The notes under the pieces were generated by a model. The model saw only the letters and a program-made list of their open reading frames with translations, had not been told where the DNA came from and did no database searches. A stretch of DNA of 64,000 bases from Pseudaquabacterium inlustre (GTDB taxonomy: Bacteria > Pseudomonadota > Gammaproteobacteria > Burkholderiales > Burkholderiaceae_C), in assembly GCF_038066595.1 (NCBI RefSeq), contig NZ_JBBUTH010000003.1, positions 1 through 64,000 of the forward strand, in the 5' to 3' direction. The first letter of the stretch is position 1. Each line of letters starts with the position of its first letter. Below are positions 28,460 through 37,545 of the stretch, piece by piece. The position numbers and the translations under genes were made by a program.

Positions 28460-29233
28460 TCATGCCGTGGCCGGCGCCATGTGCAGCGCCGACAGGAACT
28501 GCCGCAGCTCGGGCGTCTGCGGCGCGCCGAACAGCGCCTCGGGCGGCCCCATCTCGTGGATGCGCCCGGCGTGCATGAACACCACCCGGTCGGCCACCTT
28601 GCGCGCGAAGGCCATCTCGTGCGTCACCATCAGCAGCGTCATGCCCTCGGCGGCCAGCTGCTCCACCACGCGCAGCACCTCGCCCACCAGCTCGGGGTCG
28701 AGTGCGCTGGTGATCTCGTCGCACAGCAGCACGGCAGGGCCCATGGCCAGCGCGCGGGCGATGGCCACGCGCTGCTGCTGCCCGCCCGACAGCTGGTCGG
28801 GCCAGGCGTCGAACTTGTCGGCCAGGCCCACGCGGGCCAGCAGCGCGCGCGCCTGGGCCTCGCCCTCGGCCTTGGCCTGCTGCTTCACCAGGGCCGGCGC
28901 CAGCATCACGTTGCGGCCCACGCTGAGGTGCGGAAACAGGTTGAAGCTCTGGAAGATCATGCCCACGTGCTGGCGCAGTGCGCGCATCGCGGCTGCATCG
29001 CCATGCTTGAGCGGCTGGCCGTCGACGCTGAGGCTGCCGTCCTGGAACTCCTCCAGCCCGTTGATGCAGCGCAGCAGCGTGCTCTTGCCCGAGCCGCTCT
29101 TGCCGATGATGGCCACCACCTCGCCGCGCGGCACGGCCAGGTCGATGCCCTTGAGCACCTCGTTCGTGCCGTAGCGCTTGCGCAGGCCCTGGATGTGGAC
29201 GATGGCGTCGCTCGGGGTGATCTCAGTGGGCAT
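28460..29233 (-). CDS. Polar amino-acid-type ABC transporter ATPase
   Basis: The 257-residue protein is a GlnQ/HisP-type ATPase: Walker A GKSGSGKST (about residues 42-50), signature LSGGQQQRVAIARAL, Walker B VLLCDEITSALDPE and the switch histidine in MLLMVTHEMAFAR-like context. It powers the two permeases encoded just upstream. Its start overlaps the permease stop by eleven bases. The substrate cannot be read from the ATPase. Confidence 0.95.
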   Translation of the reverse strand: MPTEITPSDAIVHIQGLRKRYGTNEVLKGIDLAVPRGEVVAIIGKSGSGKSTLLRCINGLEEFQDGSLSVDGQPLKHGDAAAMRALRQHVGMIFQSFNLFPHLSVGRNVMLAPALVKQQAKAEGEAQARALLARVGLADKFDAWPDQLSGGQQQRVAIARALAMGPAVLLCDEITSALDPELVGEVLRVVEQLAAEGMTLLMVTHEMAFARKVADRVVFMHAGRIHEMGPPEALFGAPQTPELRQFLSALHMAPATA

Positions 29234-29873
29234 GTCGGAGCTTTCGTTCGAGGCGGCGGCTGGCGGCCGAGATCGGCCAGCACAGCGCGAAGTACATCAG
29301 CGCCACCAGCGCATACACGGTGAAGGGCCGGAAGGTGGCATTGGTGATCATGGTGCCGGCCTTGGTGAGCTCGATGAAGCCGATCACCGAGGCCAGCGCC
29401 GTGCCCTTGATGACCTGCACCGCGAAGCCCACCGTGGGCGCCACGGCGATGCGCAACGCCTGCGGGCCGACCACATGGCGCAGCGTCTCGGCGAAGCTCA
29501 GGCCCAGGCTGTCGGCGGCCTCCCACTGGCCGCGCGGGATGGCGGCCACGCAGCCGCGCCAGATCTCGGTGAGGTAGGCGCTGGCGTACAGCGTCAGCGC
29601 CAGGCCGGCGGCCACCCAGGCCGAGACATTCAGGCCCAGCAGCGCCAGCCCGAAGTAGGCCAGGAACAGCTGCATCAGCAGCGGCGTGCCCTGGAACAGC
29701 TGCACCCAGGCGCGCACCGCGCGCTCGGCGCCGGGCCAGCGCGCCAGCCGCGACCACAGCAGCAGCGCGCCCACCAGGCCGCCGCCAATGAAGGCGATCA
29801 GCGACAGCGCCACCGTCCAGCGCGCGGCCAGCAGCAGGTTGCGCAGCATGTCCCACAAGGTGAAGTCGACCAT
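29223..29873 (-). CDS. Amino-acid-type ABC transporter permease (second)
   Basis: The 216-residue protein has the HisM/GlnP family features. It starts with a transmembrane helix, carries the LFQGTPLLMQLFLAYFGL segment and the EAA loop EAADSLGLSFAETLRHVVGPQALR, and has about five helices. It pairs with the permease at 29895 to form the membrane channel of the importer. AGGAGA lies upstream of the ATG, and the gene overlaps the ATPase gene. Confidence 0.93.
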   Translation of the reverse strand: MVDFTLWDMLRNLLLAARWTVALSLIAFIGGGLVGALLLWSRLARWPGAERAVRAWVQLFQGTPLLMQLFLAYFGLALLGLNVSAWVAAGLALTLYASAYLTEIWRGCVAAIPRGQWEAADSLGLSFAETLRHVVGPQALRIAVAPTVGFAVQVIKGTALASVIGFIELTKAGTMITNATFRPFTVYALVALMYFALCWPISAASRRLERKLRHAH

Positions 29874-29894
29874 GGTGTTCGCGTCTCCTGGGGG

Positions 29895-30572
29895 TTATCG
29901 GCCGGCGGGCGGCAGGTGGCCGAACACCCAGCGCGGGCCGGCCCACTCCAGCAGCCGGCGCACCGCGATGGCCAGCACCAGGTACATCGCGGTGGCCACG
30001 ATGAAGGCCTCGAAGGCGCGGAAGTTGCGGCTCTGGATCAGGTTGGCGGCAAAGCTCAGGTCGGGCGTGGAGATCTGGCCGCACACCGCCGAGCCCAGCA
30101 TCACTATGACGATCTGCCCCACCAGCGCCGGCCACACGCGGCCGAGTGCCGGTGGCAGCACCACGCGGCTGAACAGCTGCCACTCGCTGAGTGCCAGGCT
30201 GCGGCCGGCCTCGATCTGGCCCTTGGGCGTGCTCTCCAGCCCGGCACGCACGATCTCGGCCACGTAGGCGCCCAGGTTCAGCACCATGGCGATCACCGAC
30301 GCGGCCTCGGGCGACAGCCGCAGGCCCAGGCCGGGCAGGCCGAAGAACACGAAGAACAGCTGCACGATGAAGGGCGTGTTGCGGATCAGCTCCACGTACA
30401 CCGCCACCGCGCGCGCCAGCGCCCGCGGCCCGGACGCACGCGCCCAGCCACAGGCCGTGCCCAGCGCCCCGCCCAGCAGCGCGGCCGTGGCGGTCAACGC
30501 CAGCGTCACGCCCGCCCCGCGCAGCAGCGCCGGCCATTCGGCCAGCACCGCGCCAAAGTCCATTTGAATCAT
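29895..30572 (-). CDS. Amino-acid-type ABC transporter permease (first)
   Basis: The 225-residue protein is of the HisQ/GlnP type: five hydrophobic helices, LIRNTPFIVQLFFVFFGLPGLG, and the EAA loop EAGRSLALSEWQLFSRVVLPPALGRV. It forms a heterodimer with the second permease. Start is ATG 30572 or ATG 30563; neither has a clear ribosome binding site. The 122-base gap to the binding-protein gene carries a palindromic repeat that might tune expression between the two. Confidence 0.92.
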   Translation of the reverse strand: MIQMDFGAVLAEWPALLRGAGVTLALTATAALLGGALGTACGWARASGPRALARAVAVYVELIRNTPFIVQLFFVFFGLPGLGLRLSPEAASVIAMVLNLGAYVAEIVRAGLESTPKGQIEAGRSLALSEWQLFSRVVLPPALGRVWPALVGQIVIVMLGSAVCGQISTPDLSFAANLIQSRNFRAFEAFIVATAMYLVLAIAVRRLLEWAGPRWVFGHLPPAGR

Positions 30573-30640
30573 GAGCGAACAGCCCTTCGCAGGCGGGAGT
30601 CAGAACCCAGCGGCCGCCGTGGAACCGGCTTTGCCGGGCC

Positions 30641-30690
30641 ACTGGCGGCGCCCCCTTGAGGGGGAGCGGCCTTGGCCGCTTCGGGGGTGG
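30641..30690. repeat. Extragenic palindromic repeat (REP-like)
   Basis: Two adjoining hairpins, CCCCCT-TG-AGGGGG at 30651-30664 and AGCGGCC-TT-GGCCGCT at 30665-30680, are followed by TCGGGGGTGGG. Elements of this CCCCCTTGAGGGGG type are common between genes in Burkholderiales. It sits inside the ABC operon, between the binding-protein and permease genes, where such hairpins can stabilise the upstream message. Confidence 0.65.
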
Positions 30691-30694
30691 GCCA

Positions 30695-31489
30695 TCAGTT
30701 CGGCAGATCGCCGGCGGGGCGGCCGAGCCACTTCTGGGCCATCTTGTCGAGGTCGCCGGCCGCCTTGGCCGCCGCGATGATCTCGTTGACCTTGGCGCGC
30801 AGCTTGTCCTCGCCCTTGGCCACGCCGATGAAGTTGGGCGAGTCCTTCAGCACGAACTTGTACTCGGCGCCCAGGTTGGGGTTGCGAGCCATCATGTTGC
30901 CGGCCACCGAGGCGCCGGTGGCAATCGCCTGCACCTGGCCGGCCACGAAGGCCGAGACGGTGGCGTTGTTGTCCTCGAAGCGGCGCACGTCCACGCCGGC
31001 CGGGGCCACCTTGCTCAGCTCCTGGTCCTCCATCGCGCCACGGGTCACGGCCACGGTCTTGCCCACCAGGTCGGCCGGGCCCTTGACGGTCAGCGTCTTG
31101 GGCGCGAACACCGCCTGGTAGAAGGGCGAGTAGGCGGCGGTGAAGTCGATCACCTTCTCGCGCTCGGCGTTCTTGCCCAGCGTGGAGATCACCAGGTCGG
31201 CCTTCCTGGTCTGCAGGTAGGGGATGCGGTTGGCGCTGACCACCGGCACCAGCTCCACCTTCACGCCCAGCTTGGCGGCGATCAGATTGGCCATGTCGAT
31301 GTCCAGGCCCTGCGGCTTCAGGTCGGTGCCCACGTAGCCATAGGGCGGGTAGTCGGTGGGGATGGCGATGGTGATCTGCTTCTTGGCCAGGATCTCGTCC
31401 AGCGCGTTCTGCGCCTGGGCGCTGGTGGCCAGGGCCAGTGCGGCCAGGCCGAGGGTGGACAGCAGGGTGCGGCGGGGCAGGGCGGACAT
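30695..31489 (-). CDS. Periplasmic amino-acid-type solute-binding protein
   Basis: The 264-residue protein has a signal peptide (cleavage after TSAQAQ, about residue 26) and a family-3 extracellular solute-binding domain. It reads IAIPTDYPPYGYVGTDLKPQGLDIDMANLIAAKLGV at the N-terminal lobe, followed by the KADLVISTLGKNAERE hinge region. It captures the substrate in the periplasm for the permeases downstream. The start is five bases after the GntR stop, so regulator and binding protein are probably one transcript. Confidence 0.94.
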   Translation of the reverse strand: MSALPRRTLLSTLGLAALALATSAQAQNALDEILAKKQITIAIPTDYPPYGYVGTDLKPQGLDIDMANLIAAKLGVKVELVPVVSANRIPYLQTRKADLVISTLGKNAEREKVIDFTAAYSPFYQAVFAPKTLTVKGPADLVGKTVAVTRGAMEDQELSKVAPAGVDVRRFEDNNATVSAFVAGQVQAIATGASVAGNMMARNPNLGAEYKFVLKDSPNFIGVAKGEDKLRAKVNEIIAAAKAAGDLDKMAQKWLGRPAGDLPN

Positions 31490-31493
31490 GGGC

Positions 31494-32330
31494 TCAATCC
31501 TTGGTTGACGAGGGAAGGGTCGCGGGCGCGGCATCGCCGCCGACCAGCGGGGTGAACAGGGCGCGCCGCGGCCGGCGGCGCGTGGCGGTGCCGGCCTGTG
31601 CGGCCGGCGATTGCGCGGTGATGGCCAGCGGGCCGAGTGCGGCGCGCAGCGGCGCCAGCGGGTCGTCCTCGGGCGGGCGCACGGCGCGGTCGAGGTGCTC
31701 GGCCACGCTGCCGATGTGCGCCTGCAGGCGCTGCACGGCCAGCGCGATGTCGCCGGCCTCCAGCGCGGCGACGATCTCGCCATGCTCGGCGCAGCTGGTG
31801 CCGGCGGCATGGGTGCTCTGGTACAGCGTGGCGATCAGCGTGGTGCGCGCGGTCAGGTCGCGCAGGATGTCGGCCAGCAGCGCATTGCCCAGGCAGTCGG
31901 CCAGGCAGACATGGAAGTCGCCCAGCAGCCAGCTGCGCTGGCCCGGCTCGCCGTCGTGGATGGCGGCCTGCTCCTGCGCCACATGGGCCTTCAGGCGCTG
32001 CACGGCGGCGGGCGAGGGCGGGCCGTCCAGCGTGCGCAGCAGGCCGGTCTCGATGGCCACGCGGGCGCCGAAGGCCTCGCGCGCCTCGGCCAGCGAGGGC
32101 TGCACCACATACCAGCCGCGCCGCGCATTCACCGTGACCATGCCGCGCGCCGACAGCCGCGCCAGCGCCTCGCGCACCAGCGTGCGGCTGACGCCGAACA
32201 GCGCCGCCAGGTCCTGCTCGCCCAGGCGCTGGCCGGGGGCCAGGCGGCCGGCCAGGATGGCGTCGACGATGCGGTCGGCGATCTGGTCGGGGCGGCTGGC
32301 GGCGATGGGCGAAGGGTCGGTGCGGGTCAT
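31494..32330 (-). CDS. GntR-family (FCD) transcriptional regulator
   Basis: The 278-residue protein has an N-terminal winged helix (GQRLGEQDLAALFGVSRTLVREALARLSARGMV, about residues 34-66) and an all-helical FCD ligand domain with the metal/ligand histidines in GDFHVCLADCLGN and SCAEHGEIVAALEAGD. It starts the ABC gene cluster and most likely senses the imported compound or its catabolite. The start ATG at 32330 places the helix-turn-helix normally; 45 more residues-worth of frame upstream look non-coding. Confidence 0.9.
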   Translation of the reverse strand: MTRTDPSPIAASRPDQIADRIVDAILAGRLAPGQRLGEQDLAALFGVSRTLVREALARLSARGMVTVNARRGWYVVQPSLAEAREAFGARVAIETGLLRTLDGPPSPAAVQRLKAHVAQEQAAIHDGEPGQRSWLLGDFHVCLADCLGNALLADILRDLTARTTLIATLYQSTHAAGTSCAEHGEIVAALEAGDIALAVQRLQAHIGSVAEHLDRAVRPPEDDPLAPLRAALGPLAITAQSPAAQAGTATRRRPRRALFTPLVGGDAAPATLPSSTKD

Positions 32331-32600
32331 GCCGTGGTGTGGTGCACGCGGCTGGTCGATGAGCCTTGTATGCAAGGCCGGTGCCAGCCGCCAGCGGCGT
32401 GCCGCAGCCCTGGTCTGGTGCGTCTGGCCGGATGCGCCGGCACAGTGCGCTGGCCGAGTGCGCTGCCTGCTGGCGTGGCCCCTGCACCACGCCGGCCGCG
32501 GCCGCTGTCGCCCGCGCGGCGGCGGGGTGGGCCGGGCCTGTTACGCTGCGCGCTCCCTGTCATGCAGCCCGTGCCCCGCCTTGGGGCGTTGTCCCGGCTT

Positions 32601-33368
32601 ATGAGCTTTTTCGCGATCGACATCGGCAACACGCGACTGAAATGGTCGCTGTACGCGGCGCCCCAGCCGGGGGCGGCCGTGCTCTCGCATGGCGTGGTGT
32701 TCCTCGAGCACATCGACACGCTGGCCGACGACCAGTGGCGCGAGCTGCCGGTGCCGGGCTCGGTGCTGGGCTGCAACGTGGCCGGCGACGCGGTGCGCCG
32801 CCGCGTCGAGGAGCAGCTGGAGCTGTGGGACATCGAGCCGCGCTGGGTCGTCTCCAGCGCGCAGGCCGGTGGCATCGTGAACGGCTACGACCACCCCGGC
32901 CGCCTGGGCGCCGACCGTTTCGTGGCGCTGATCGGCGCGCGCCAGCATGTGCTGGCCCGCGGCCCCGCGCGCCCGGTGATCGTGGTCATGGTGGGCACGG
33001 CCGTCACGGTGGATGCGCTGGACGTGGACGGCAAGTTCCTCGGTGGCCTGATCCTGCCGGGCCACGGCATCATGCTGCGCTCGCTGGAAGGCGGCACCGC
33101 GGGCCTGCGGGTGCCCACCGGCGAGGTGCGCGACTTCCCCACCAACACCAGCGACGCGCTGACCAGTGGCGGCACCTATGCCATCACCGGCGCCATCGAG
33201 CGCATGCACCGCCACCTGGCGCTGCACAGCGGCCAGACGCCGCTGCTGCTGATGACCGGCGGCGCCGGCTGGAAGGTGGCGCCCTACATCGAGCAGGCGC
33301 ATGAGCTGGTGGACTCGCTGATCTTCGACGGCCTGCTCGCGCTGCAGTCGCATCGCCTGGCGCTGTAG
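32601..33368 (+). CDS. coaX: Type III pantothenate kinase
   Basis: The 255-residue protein has the CoaX signatures DIGNTRLKWSL (residues 7-17), GADRFVALIGAR, VGTAVTVDALD and GGLILPGHGIMLRSL. It phosphorylates pantothenate, the first step of coenzyme A synthesis, and unlike type I enzymes is not inhibited by CoA. In Burkholderiales it often follows birA; here no birA lies upstream within the window. The gene appears monocistronic. The ATG at 32601 places the DIGNT phosphate-binding loop at the normal N-terminal position. Confidence 0.95.
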   Translation: MSFFAIDIGNTRLKWSLYAAPQPGAAVLSHGVVFLEHIDTLADDQWRELPVPGSVLGCNVAGDAVRRRVEEQLELWDIEPRWVVSSAQAGGIVNGYDHPGRLGADRFVALIGARQHVLARGPARPVIVVMVGTAVTVDALDVDGKFLGGLILPGHGIMLRSLEGGTAGLRVPTGEVRDFPTNTSDALTSGGTYAITGAIERMHRHLALHSGQTPLLLMTGGAGWKVAPYIEQAHELVDSLIFDGLLALQSHRLAL

Positions 33369-33470
33369 GCGCCGGCCGAACAGGGCGGGCAAAGGAACCG
33401 CAACGCCCCCGCCCGATCGGCAACGCGGCAGCAACAAGGTCTGACAAGTCCGCTGCCAGAATCAGGGCGC

Positions 33471-34091
33471 ATGGATGTGCTGCTCGTTGACGATCACACC
33501 TTGCTGCGCCAGGCCCTGGCGCTGTTGCTGGGCACCCGCCACCCCGGCGTGACGGTGCACCAGGCGGGCACGCTGGCCGAGGCGCTGCCGCTGGCCGCGC
33601 CGCTGCCCGACGACGCGCTGCTGCTGCTGGACCTGGGCCTGCCCGATGCCGTCGGCCTGCAGGCCGTGCAGGCCCTGCATGCCCGCGCGCCGCAGGTGCG
33701 GCTGGTGGTGCTGTCGGCCGACGACCGGCCCGAGACGGTGACCGCCGCCATCGAGGCCGGTGCCTGCGGCTTCGTGCCCAAGACCGCCGACCTGGCGCGT
33801 CTGGAGCGTGCGCTGGGCCTGCTGATCGAGGGCGGCCTGGCCCTGCCCCCGGCGGTGGTGGCCCGCAGCGCACCGGTGGACGACCCGGTGGTGCTGACCC
33901 CACGCCAGCTGGACGTGCTGCGCCTGCTGGTCGAGGGCAAGCCCAACAAGCTGATCTGCCGCACGCTGGACCTGTCCGAATCCTCGGTGAAGACGCACCT
34001 CGAGGCCGTGTACCGGCGCCTGGGTGTGTCATCGCGCACCCAGGCCGTGCTGGCGGCGGCACGGCTGGGCCTGCTGCCTGCCGGGGCCTGA
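33471..34091 (+). CDS. NarL/FixJ-type response regulator
   Basis: The 206-residue protein has a receiver domain with acidic D7-D8, phosphoacceptor D54 and K104 and a C-terminal LuxR-type helix-turn-helix (LTPRQLDVLRLLVEGKPNKLICRTLDLSESSVKTH, about residues 142-176). It is convergent with the hybrid kinase, with only three bases between the two stop codons, and the two are a likely signalling pair. Target genes are not visible; the PEP-CTERM gene beyond the kinase is one candidate. Confidence 0.93.
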   Translation: MDVLLVDDHTLLRQALALLLGTRHPGVTVHQAGTLAEALPLAAPLPDDALLLLDLGLPDAVGLQAVQALHARAPQVRLVVLSADDRPETVTAAIEAGACGFVPKTADLARLERALGLLIEGGLALPPAVVARSAPVDDPVVLTPRQLDVLRLLVEGKPNKLICRTLDLSESSVKTHLEAVYRRLGVSSRTQAVLAAARLGLLPAGA

Positions 34092-34094
34092 GCC

Positions 34095-36515
34095 TCAGCC
34101 CGCCGGGCGCATCGCTGGCGGGTGCGATGTCAGCGCGGCCAGCGCCTCGCGCAGCGCCGCGTCGCGGAAGGGCTTGTGCAGCACGGCCAGGCCGCTGTCG
34201 CTCAGACGGTCCAGTTCGGCCGGGGCGGTGTTGCCGGTGATCAGCAGCGTAGGCAGCGCGCCGCAGGCGGCGGCCACCGCGCGCGCCACGGCCAGGCCGT
34301 CGGCATCGGGCAGGCGCAGGTCGGTGATCAGCAGCTGTGGCTGGCGGCCGGGCGTGGCGGCCAGCCCGGTCAGGGCCTGCGACACCGCCGCAGCCTGGGC
34401 CAGTGGCGTGACCTGCGCACCCCAGGCGGCCAGGCGCTCGGTCAGCGCCTGGCGCACGGTGGCATCGTCCTCCACCACCCACACCCGCGTGCCGGGCGGC
34501 AGCGGTGCCGGCAGGGCCGGGGCCGCCGTGGTGCCAGCCGATGTGGTGCGGGCGGGGGCGGGGTCGGCCGCGGCCAGCGCCACGCCGAAGCCGCTGCCCC
34601 GGCCGGGCTGCGAGCGCAGCGTCACATCGGTGCCCATCAGCGTGGCGGCGCGGCGCACGATGGCGAGGCCCAGGCCCAGGCCCTGCTGTGGGTCGCGGTG
34701 CGGGTTGCCGCCCTGCACGAATTCCTCGAACACGCTGGCCTGCAGCTCGGGCGCGATGCCCGGCCCGGTGTCGTGCACTGCCAGCCACCACTGGGTGCCG
34801 CGGCGGCGCACGGCCAGCAGCACGCCGCCCTGCATGGTGTAGCGCAGGGCATTGCCCAGCAGGTTGCGCACGATCTGCTCCAGCAGCACTGCGTCGGCGC
34901 GCACCGTGGCGCCGGGCGGTACGCGCAGCCGCAGGCGCAGGCCGCGGCGCTCGGCCTGGGTGCGGGCCTCATCCACCAGGGCGCGCAGCAGTGGCGCCAG
35001 CGCCACCGGCTGCCAGTCGACCACGGTGCGGCCGGCCTCCAGGCGCGACAGGTCCAGCAGGCCGCGCAGCAGGCCCTCCATCGTGCCCACCGATTCGTCC
35101 AGCTGCGCGGCCAGGCGCTGCTGGGCCGGCACGGTCAGCTGGTCACGCAGCACGCCCAGCAGCAGGCCAATGGTGACCAGCGGCTGGCGCAGATCATGGC
35201 TGGCGGCGGCCAGGAAGCGGGTCTTGGCGGCATTGGCCGCCTCCAGCGCGGCGGTGCGCTCGGCCACGCGCTGTTCCAGCCGGCGGTGGCTGTCCTGCAT
35301 GGCGCGCAGCGCGGCCACCAGGCGCGCGGCCAGCACGGCGCCGAAGGCCAGCACCATGGCCGGCACGGTCCAGGGCATCCAGAACAAGCCGGTGATCGGC
35401 AGCTCGCCCCGGTGCAGCAGCCAGTCGTGCACGCCGGCCAGCAGCGTGGCCGCCAGCGTGGCGCCCACGGCCAGGCCCTGCACGCGCGGCAAGGTGCGCA
35501 GGTGGCCGACGATCAGGCCCATCGACAGCAGCTCCACCGGGAACAGCAGCGCATAGCCCCAGCGCCGCGCCTGGTCCAGCGCGGCAGGGTCGGTGCCGGC
35601 GACCAGGCCGTTCAGCGCGCTGAACAGGCACACCGCGCCCAGCAGGGGCGGAAACCAGCGCCGTGGCCGCGGCGTCACGGCCTGCGCAAAGCCGCCCAGC
35701 AGGGCGGCCATGGCCACCACGCCCAGGTAGGTGACCAGGCTCCAGCCGACGGGCGCATGGCCTGCCGGGTCGAGCACCATGGCATTGCGCAGCGACATCA
35801 GGCCGCCCAGCAGCGCAAACCAGCCCAGCGCCCGCTCGTCGCGCTTGCGCGCCCACAGCACCCCCATGAACAGGCAGCTGCCGGCCGCCAGCATGTTCAG
35901 CAGGCGCGGCAGCTCCACCGTGAGCCGGCGGTGCGCGAGTGCGCGCGCCTCGATGGCCGCCTGCGGGCCCACCCACAGCTCGCCCAGGCCGGCCTGCAGG
36001 CCGCTGTGCATGTCGAGCACGATCTCGTTGCTGCGGCCTGGCCGCTGCGCACTGGCCGGCCACGCCACGGCGCGCGGGCCGGGGCGCGGCTGCAGGCCCT
36101 CGTGCGTGTCCAGCGTGTCGCTGACCACCTCGCCATTGAGCGTGAGCCGGTGGTGCAGCGGCCACTGCGCCGACCACAGCGCCCAGGCGCCCGGGGCGGC
36201 CGTGGCCGGCAAGGTGGTGGTCAGCCGGTAGCGCGCCGAACCGGGGCGCGCCGCGCCCCGCTGGTGCCAGTCGTCCGGCAGCACGACGGGGTGGCCCGGG
36301 CCGGGGCTGTCCAGGGCCATCACCTCGGCCTGGTTCAGGCGCAGGCTGCCATCGGCCGCCGGGCCGGCCGCTGCGGTACCCGAGGCCAGGGCGGCCAGCG
36401 GCAGCGTCAGCAGCGCGGCCAGTGCCCACGCACGACCGCCGACCGCCCACCCGACCACCCGCCCGGGTGCCGCGGCCGGCGGCTGGCCACGGACAGGGGC
36501 AGGGCAGGGGCGCAT
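34095..36515 (-). CDS. Hybrid sensor histidine kinase with 7TM sensor
   Basis: The ATG at 36515 gives 806 residues. A signal segment ends near residue 48. An extracellular jelly-roll-like domain (about 55-195) and about seven membrane helices (205-400) resemble the 7TMR-DISM sensor class. A coiled-coil (405-432), HisKA with H440 in AASHDLRQPL, HATPase_c (N551, DTGPGIA at 582-588, GLGLGLAI at 612-619) and a C-terminal receiver with D732 and K781 follow. The signal is unknown. The arrangement means phosphate can pass from H440 to D732 and perhaps to D54 of the regulator at 33471; no Hpt domain is present, so an external phosphotransfer protein or direct transfer is needed. Confidence 0.92.
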   Translation of the reverse strand: MRPCPAPVRGQPPAAAPGRVVGWAVGGRAWALAALLTLPLAALASGTAAAGPAADGSLRLNQAEVMALDSPGPGHPVVLPDDWHQRGAARPGSARYRLTTTLPATAAPGAWALWSAQWPLHHRLTLNGEVVSDTLDTHEGLQPRPGPRAVAWPASAQRPGRSNEIVLDMHSGLQAGLGELWVGPQAAIEARALAHRRLTVELPRLLNMLAAGSCLFMGVLWARKRDERALGWFALLGGLMSLRNAMVLDPAGHAPVGWSLVTYLGVVAMAALLGGFAQAVTPRPRRWFPPLLGAVCLFSALNGLVAGTDPAALDQARRWGYALLFPVELLSMGLIVGHLRTLPRVQGLAVGATLAATLLAGVHDWLLHRGELPITGLFWMPWTVPAMVLAFGAVLAARLVAALRAMQDSHRRLEQRVAERTAALEAANAAKTRFLAAASHDLRQPLVTIGLLLGVLRDQLTVPAQQRLAAQLDESVGTMEGLLRGLLDLSRLEAGRTVVDWQPVALAPLLRALVDEARTQAERRGLRLRLRVPPGATVRADAVLLEQIVRNLLGNALRYTMQGGVLLAVRRRGTQWWLAVHDTGPGIAPELQASVFEEFVQGGNPHRDPQQGLGLGLAIVRRAATLMGTDVTLRSQPGRGSGFGVALAAADPAPARTTSAGTTAAPALPAPLPPGTRVWVVEDDATVRQALTERLAAWGAQVTPLAQAAAVSQALTGLAATPGRQPQLLITDLRLPDADGLAVARAVAAACGALPTLLITGNTAPAELDRLSDSGLAVLHKPFRDAALREALAALTSHPPAMRPAG

Positions 36516-36651
36516 GGCCGCATCTTCGCCGATGGCGGCTGCGGCAGCCCCCCATTCGCGGGTGGCCAGATGGCCGATGGTGCGGCGCAGCACGCGTGCC
36601 TAGCATGGCCTCACACCCTGCCCTTCCTCCGCTTCACCAGGACCCTGCACC

Positions 36652-37521
36652 ATGCGCCAACCCTCCTCCTTGTTCCGTCCGCTGTGCGCGGCATTGCTGG
36701 CCGGTGGCCTGGCCGCCACGGCCCAGGCCACGCAGATCACCGCCAGCGGTGTCAGCGATGTCACGGTCTCGCTGACCGGGGCCGACACCGTCGGCGAACT
36801 GCAGGTCGACGGCGTGGCCACGCGCTCGTACTCGGACTGGTGGACCAATGCGGTCGCCGTCACGCACAGCACCGAGACGGTGGTGCAGGTGGCGCCGACC
36901 ACCACGTCGAGCGGCCTGGCCTACGTCTACGACGTGACCACCTCGACGCCCAGCATCACGCAGTACAGCACCCTGTACGACGCCTATGCGGCCAACCTCA
37001 CCTTCAAGACCACGGCCGATGCGACCACCGCCACGCTGAGCTTCACGGTCACCAACAGCACCAGCAGCGATGTCTCCCTGTATCTGCAAATCGCCACCTG
37101 GGGCAGCTACCTGGCCGCCACAGGCAGCTTTGGCGCACTGGCCACGCCCACCATGCCGTCGCTGTACCTCAACACCACAGGCACGTGGAGCAACGTCACC
37201 AGCAACACCAGCCTGTCGGACGGCGCCCATTTCCAGACCAACGGATATGCCTCGTACACGCTGGCGGCCAACGGCTCGCTGACCTTCACCGTGGCCGTGG
37301 ACGACACCAGCGCCCTGGTCGATCCCACCAACCTGTGGGTTTCGCTGACCACGCAGACCTACGGCCACACGTACACCGTGGTTCCGGGCCTGTCGACGAC
37401 CACCCGCACGCTGGTGGGCGCCGAACTGCTGGCCGCCGTGCCCGAGCCCCAGACCTATGCCCTGATGGGCGCCGGCCTGTTGATGCTGGGTGGCCTGGCG
37501 CGACGCCGCGCCGCGCGCTGA
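36652..37521 (+). CDS. Secreted PEP-CTERM protein (Ser/Thr-rich)
   Basis: The 289-residue protein has a signal peptide (cleavage near TAQATQ, residue 26). The mature domain is very rich in Ser and Thr with beta-strand periodicity, and a PEP-CTERM tail ends it: VPEPQTYALMGAGLL..., then ARRRAAR. The 16-residue hydrophobic stretch and terminal arginines match exosortase substrates. The central domain is unrecognised. It starts 136 bases from the divergent kinase gene, so the two may share a control region. Confidence 0.87.
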   Translation: MRQPSSLFRPLCAALLAGGLAATAQATQITASGVSDVTVSLTGADTVGELQVDGVATRSYSDWWTNAVAVTHSTETVVQVAPTTTSSGLAYVYDVTTSTPSITQYSTLYDAYAANLTFKTTADATTATLSFTVTNSTSSDVSLYLQIATWGSYLAATGSFGALATPTMPSLYLNTTGTWSNVTSNTSLSDGAHFQTNGYASYTLAANGSLTFTVAVDDTSALVDPTNLWVSLTTQTYGHTYTVVPGLSTTTRTLVGAELLAAVPEPQTYALMGAGLLMLGGLARRRAAR

Positions 37522-37545
37522 CGCGGCAGCATGCCCGCGTCCGGG

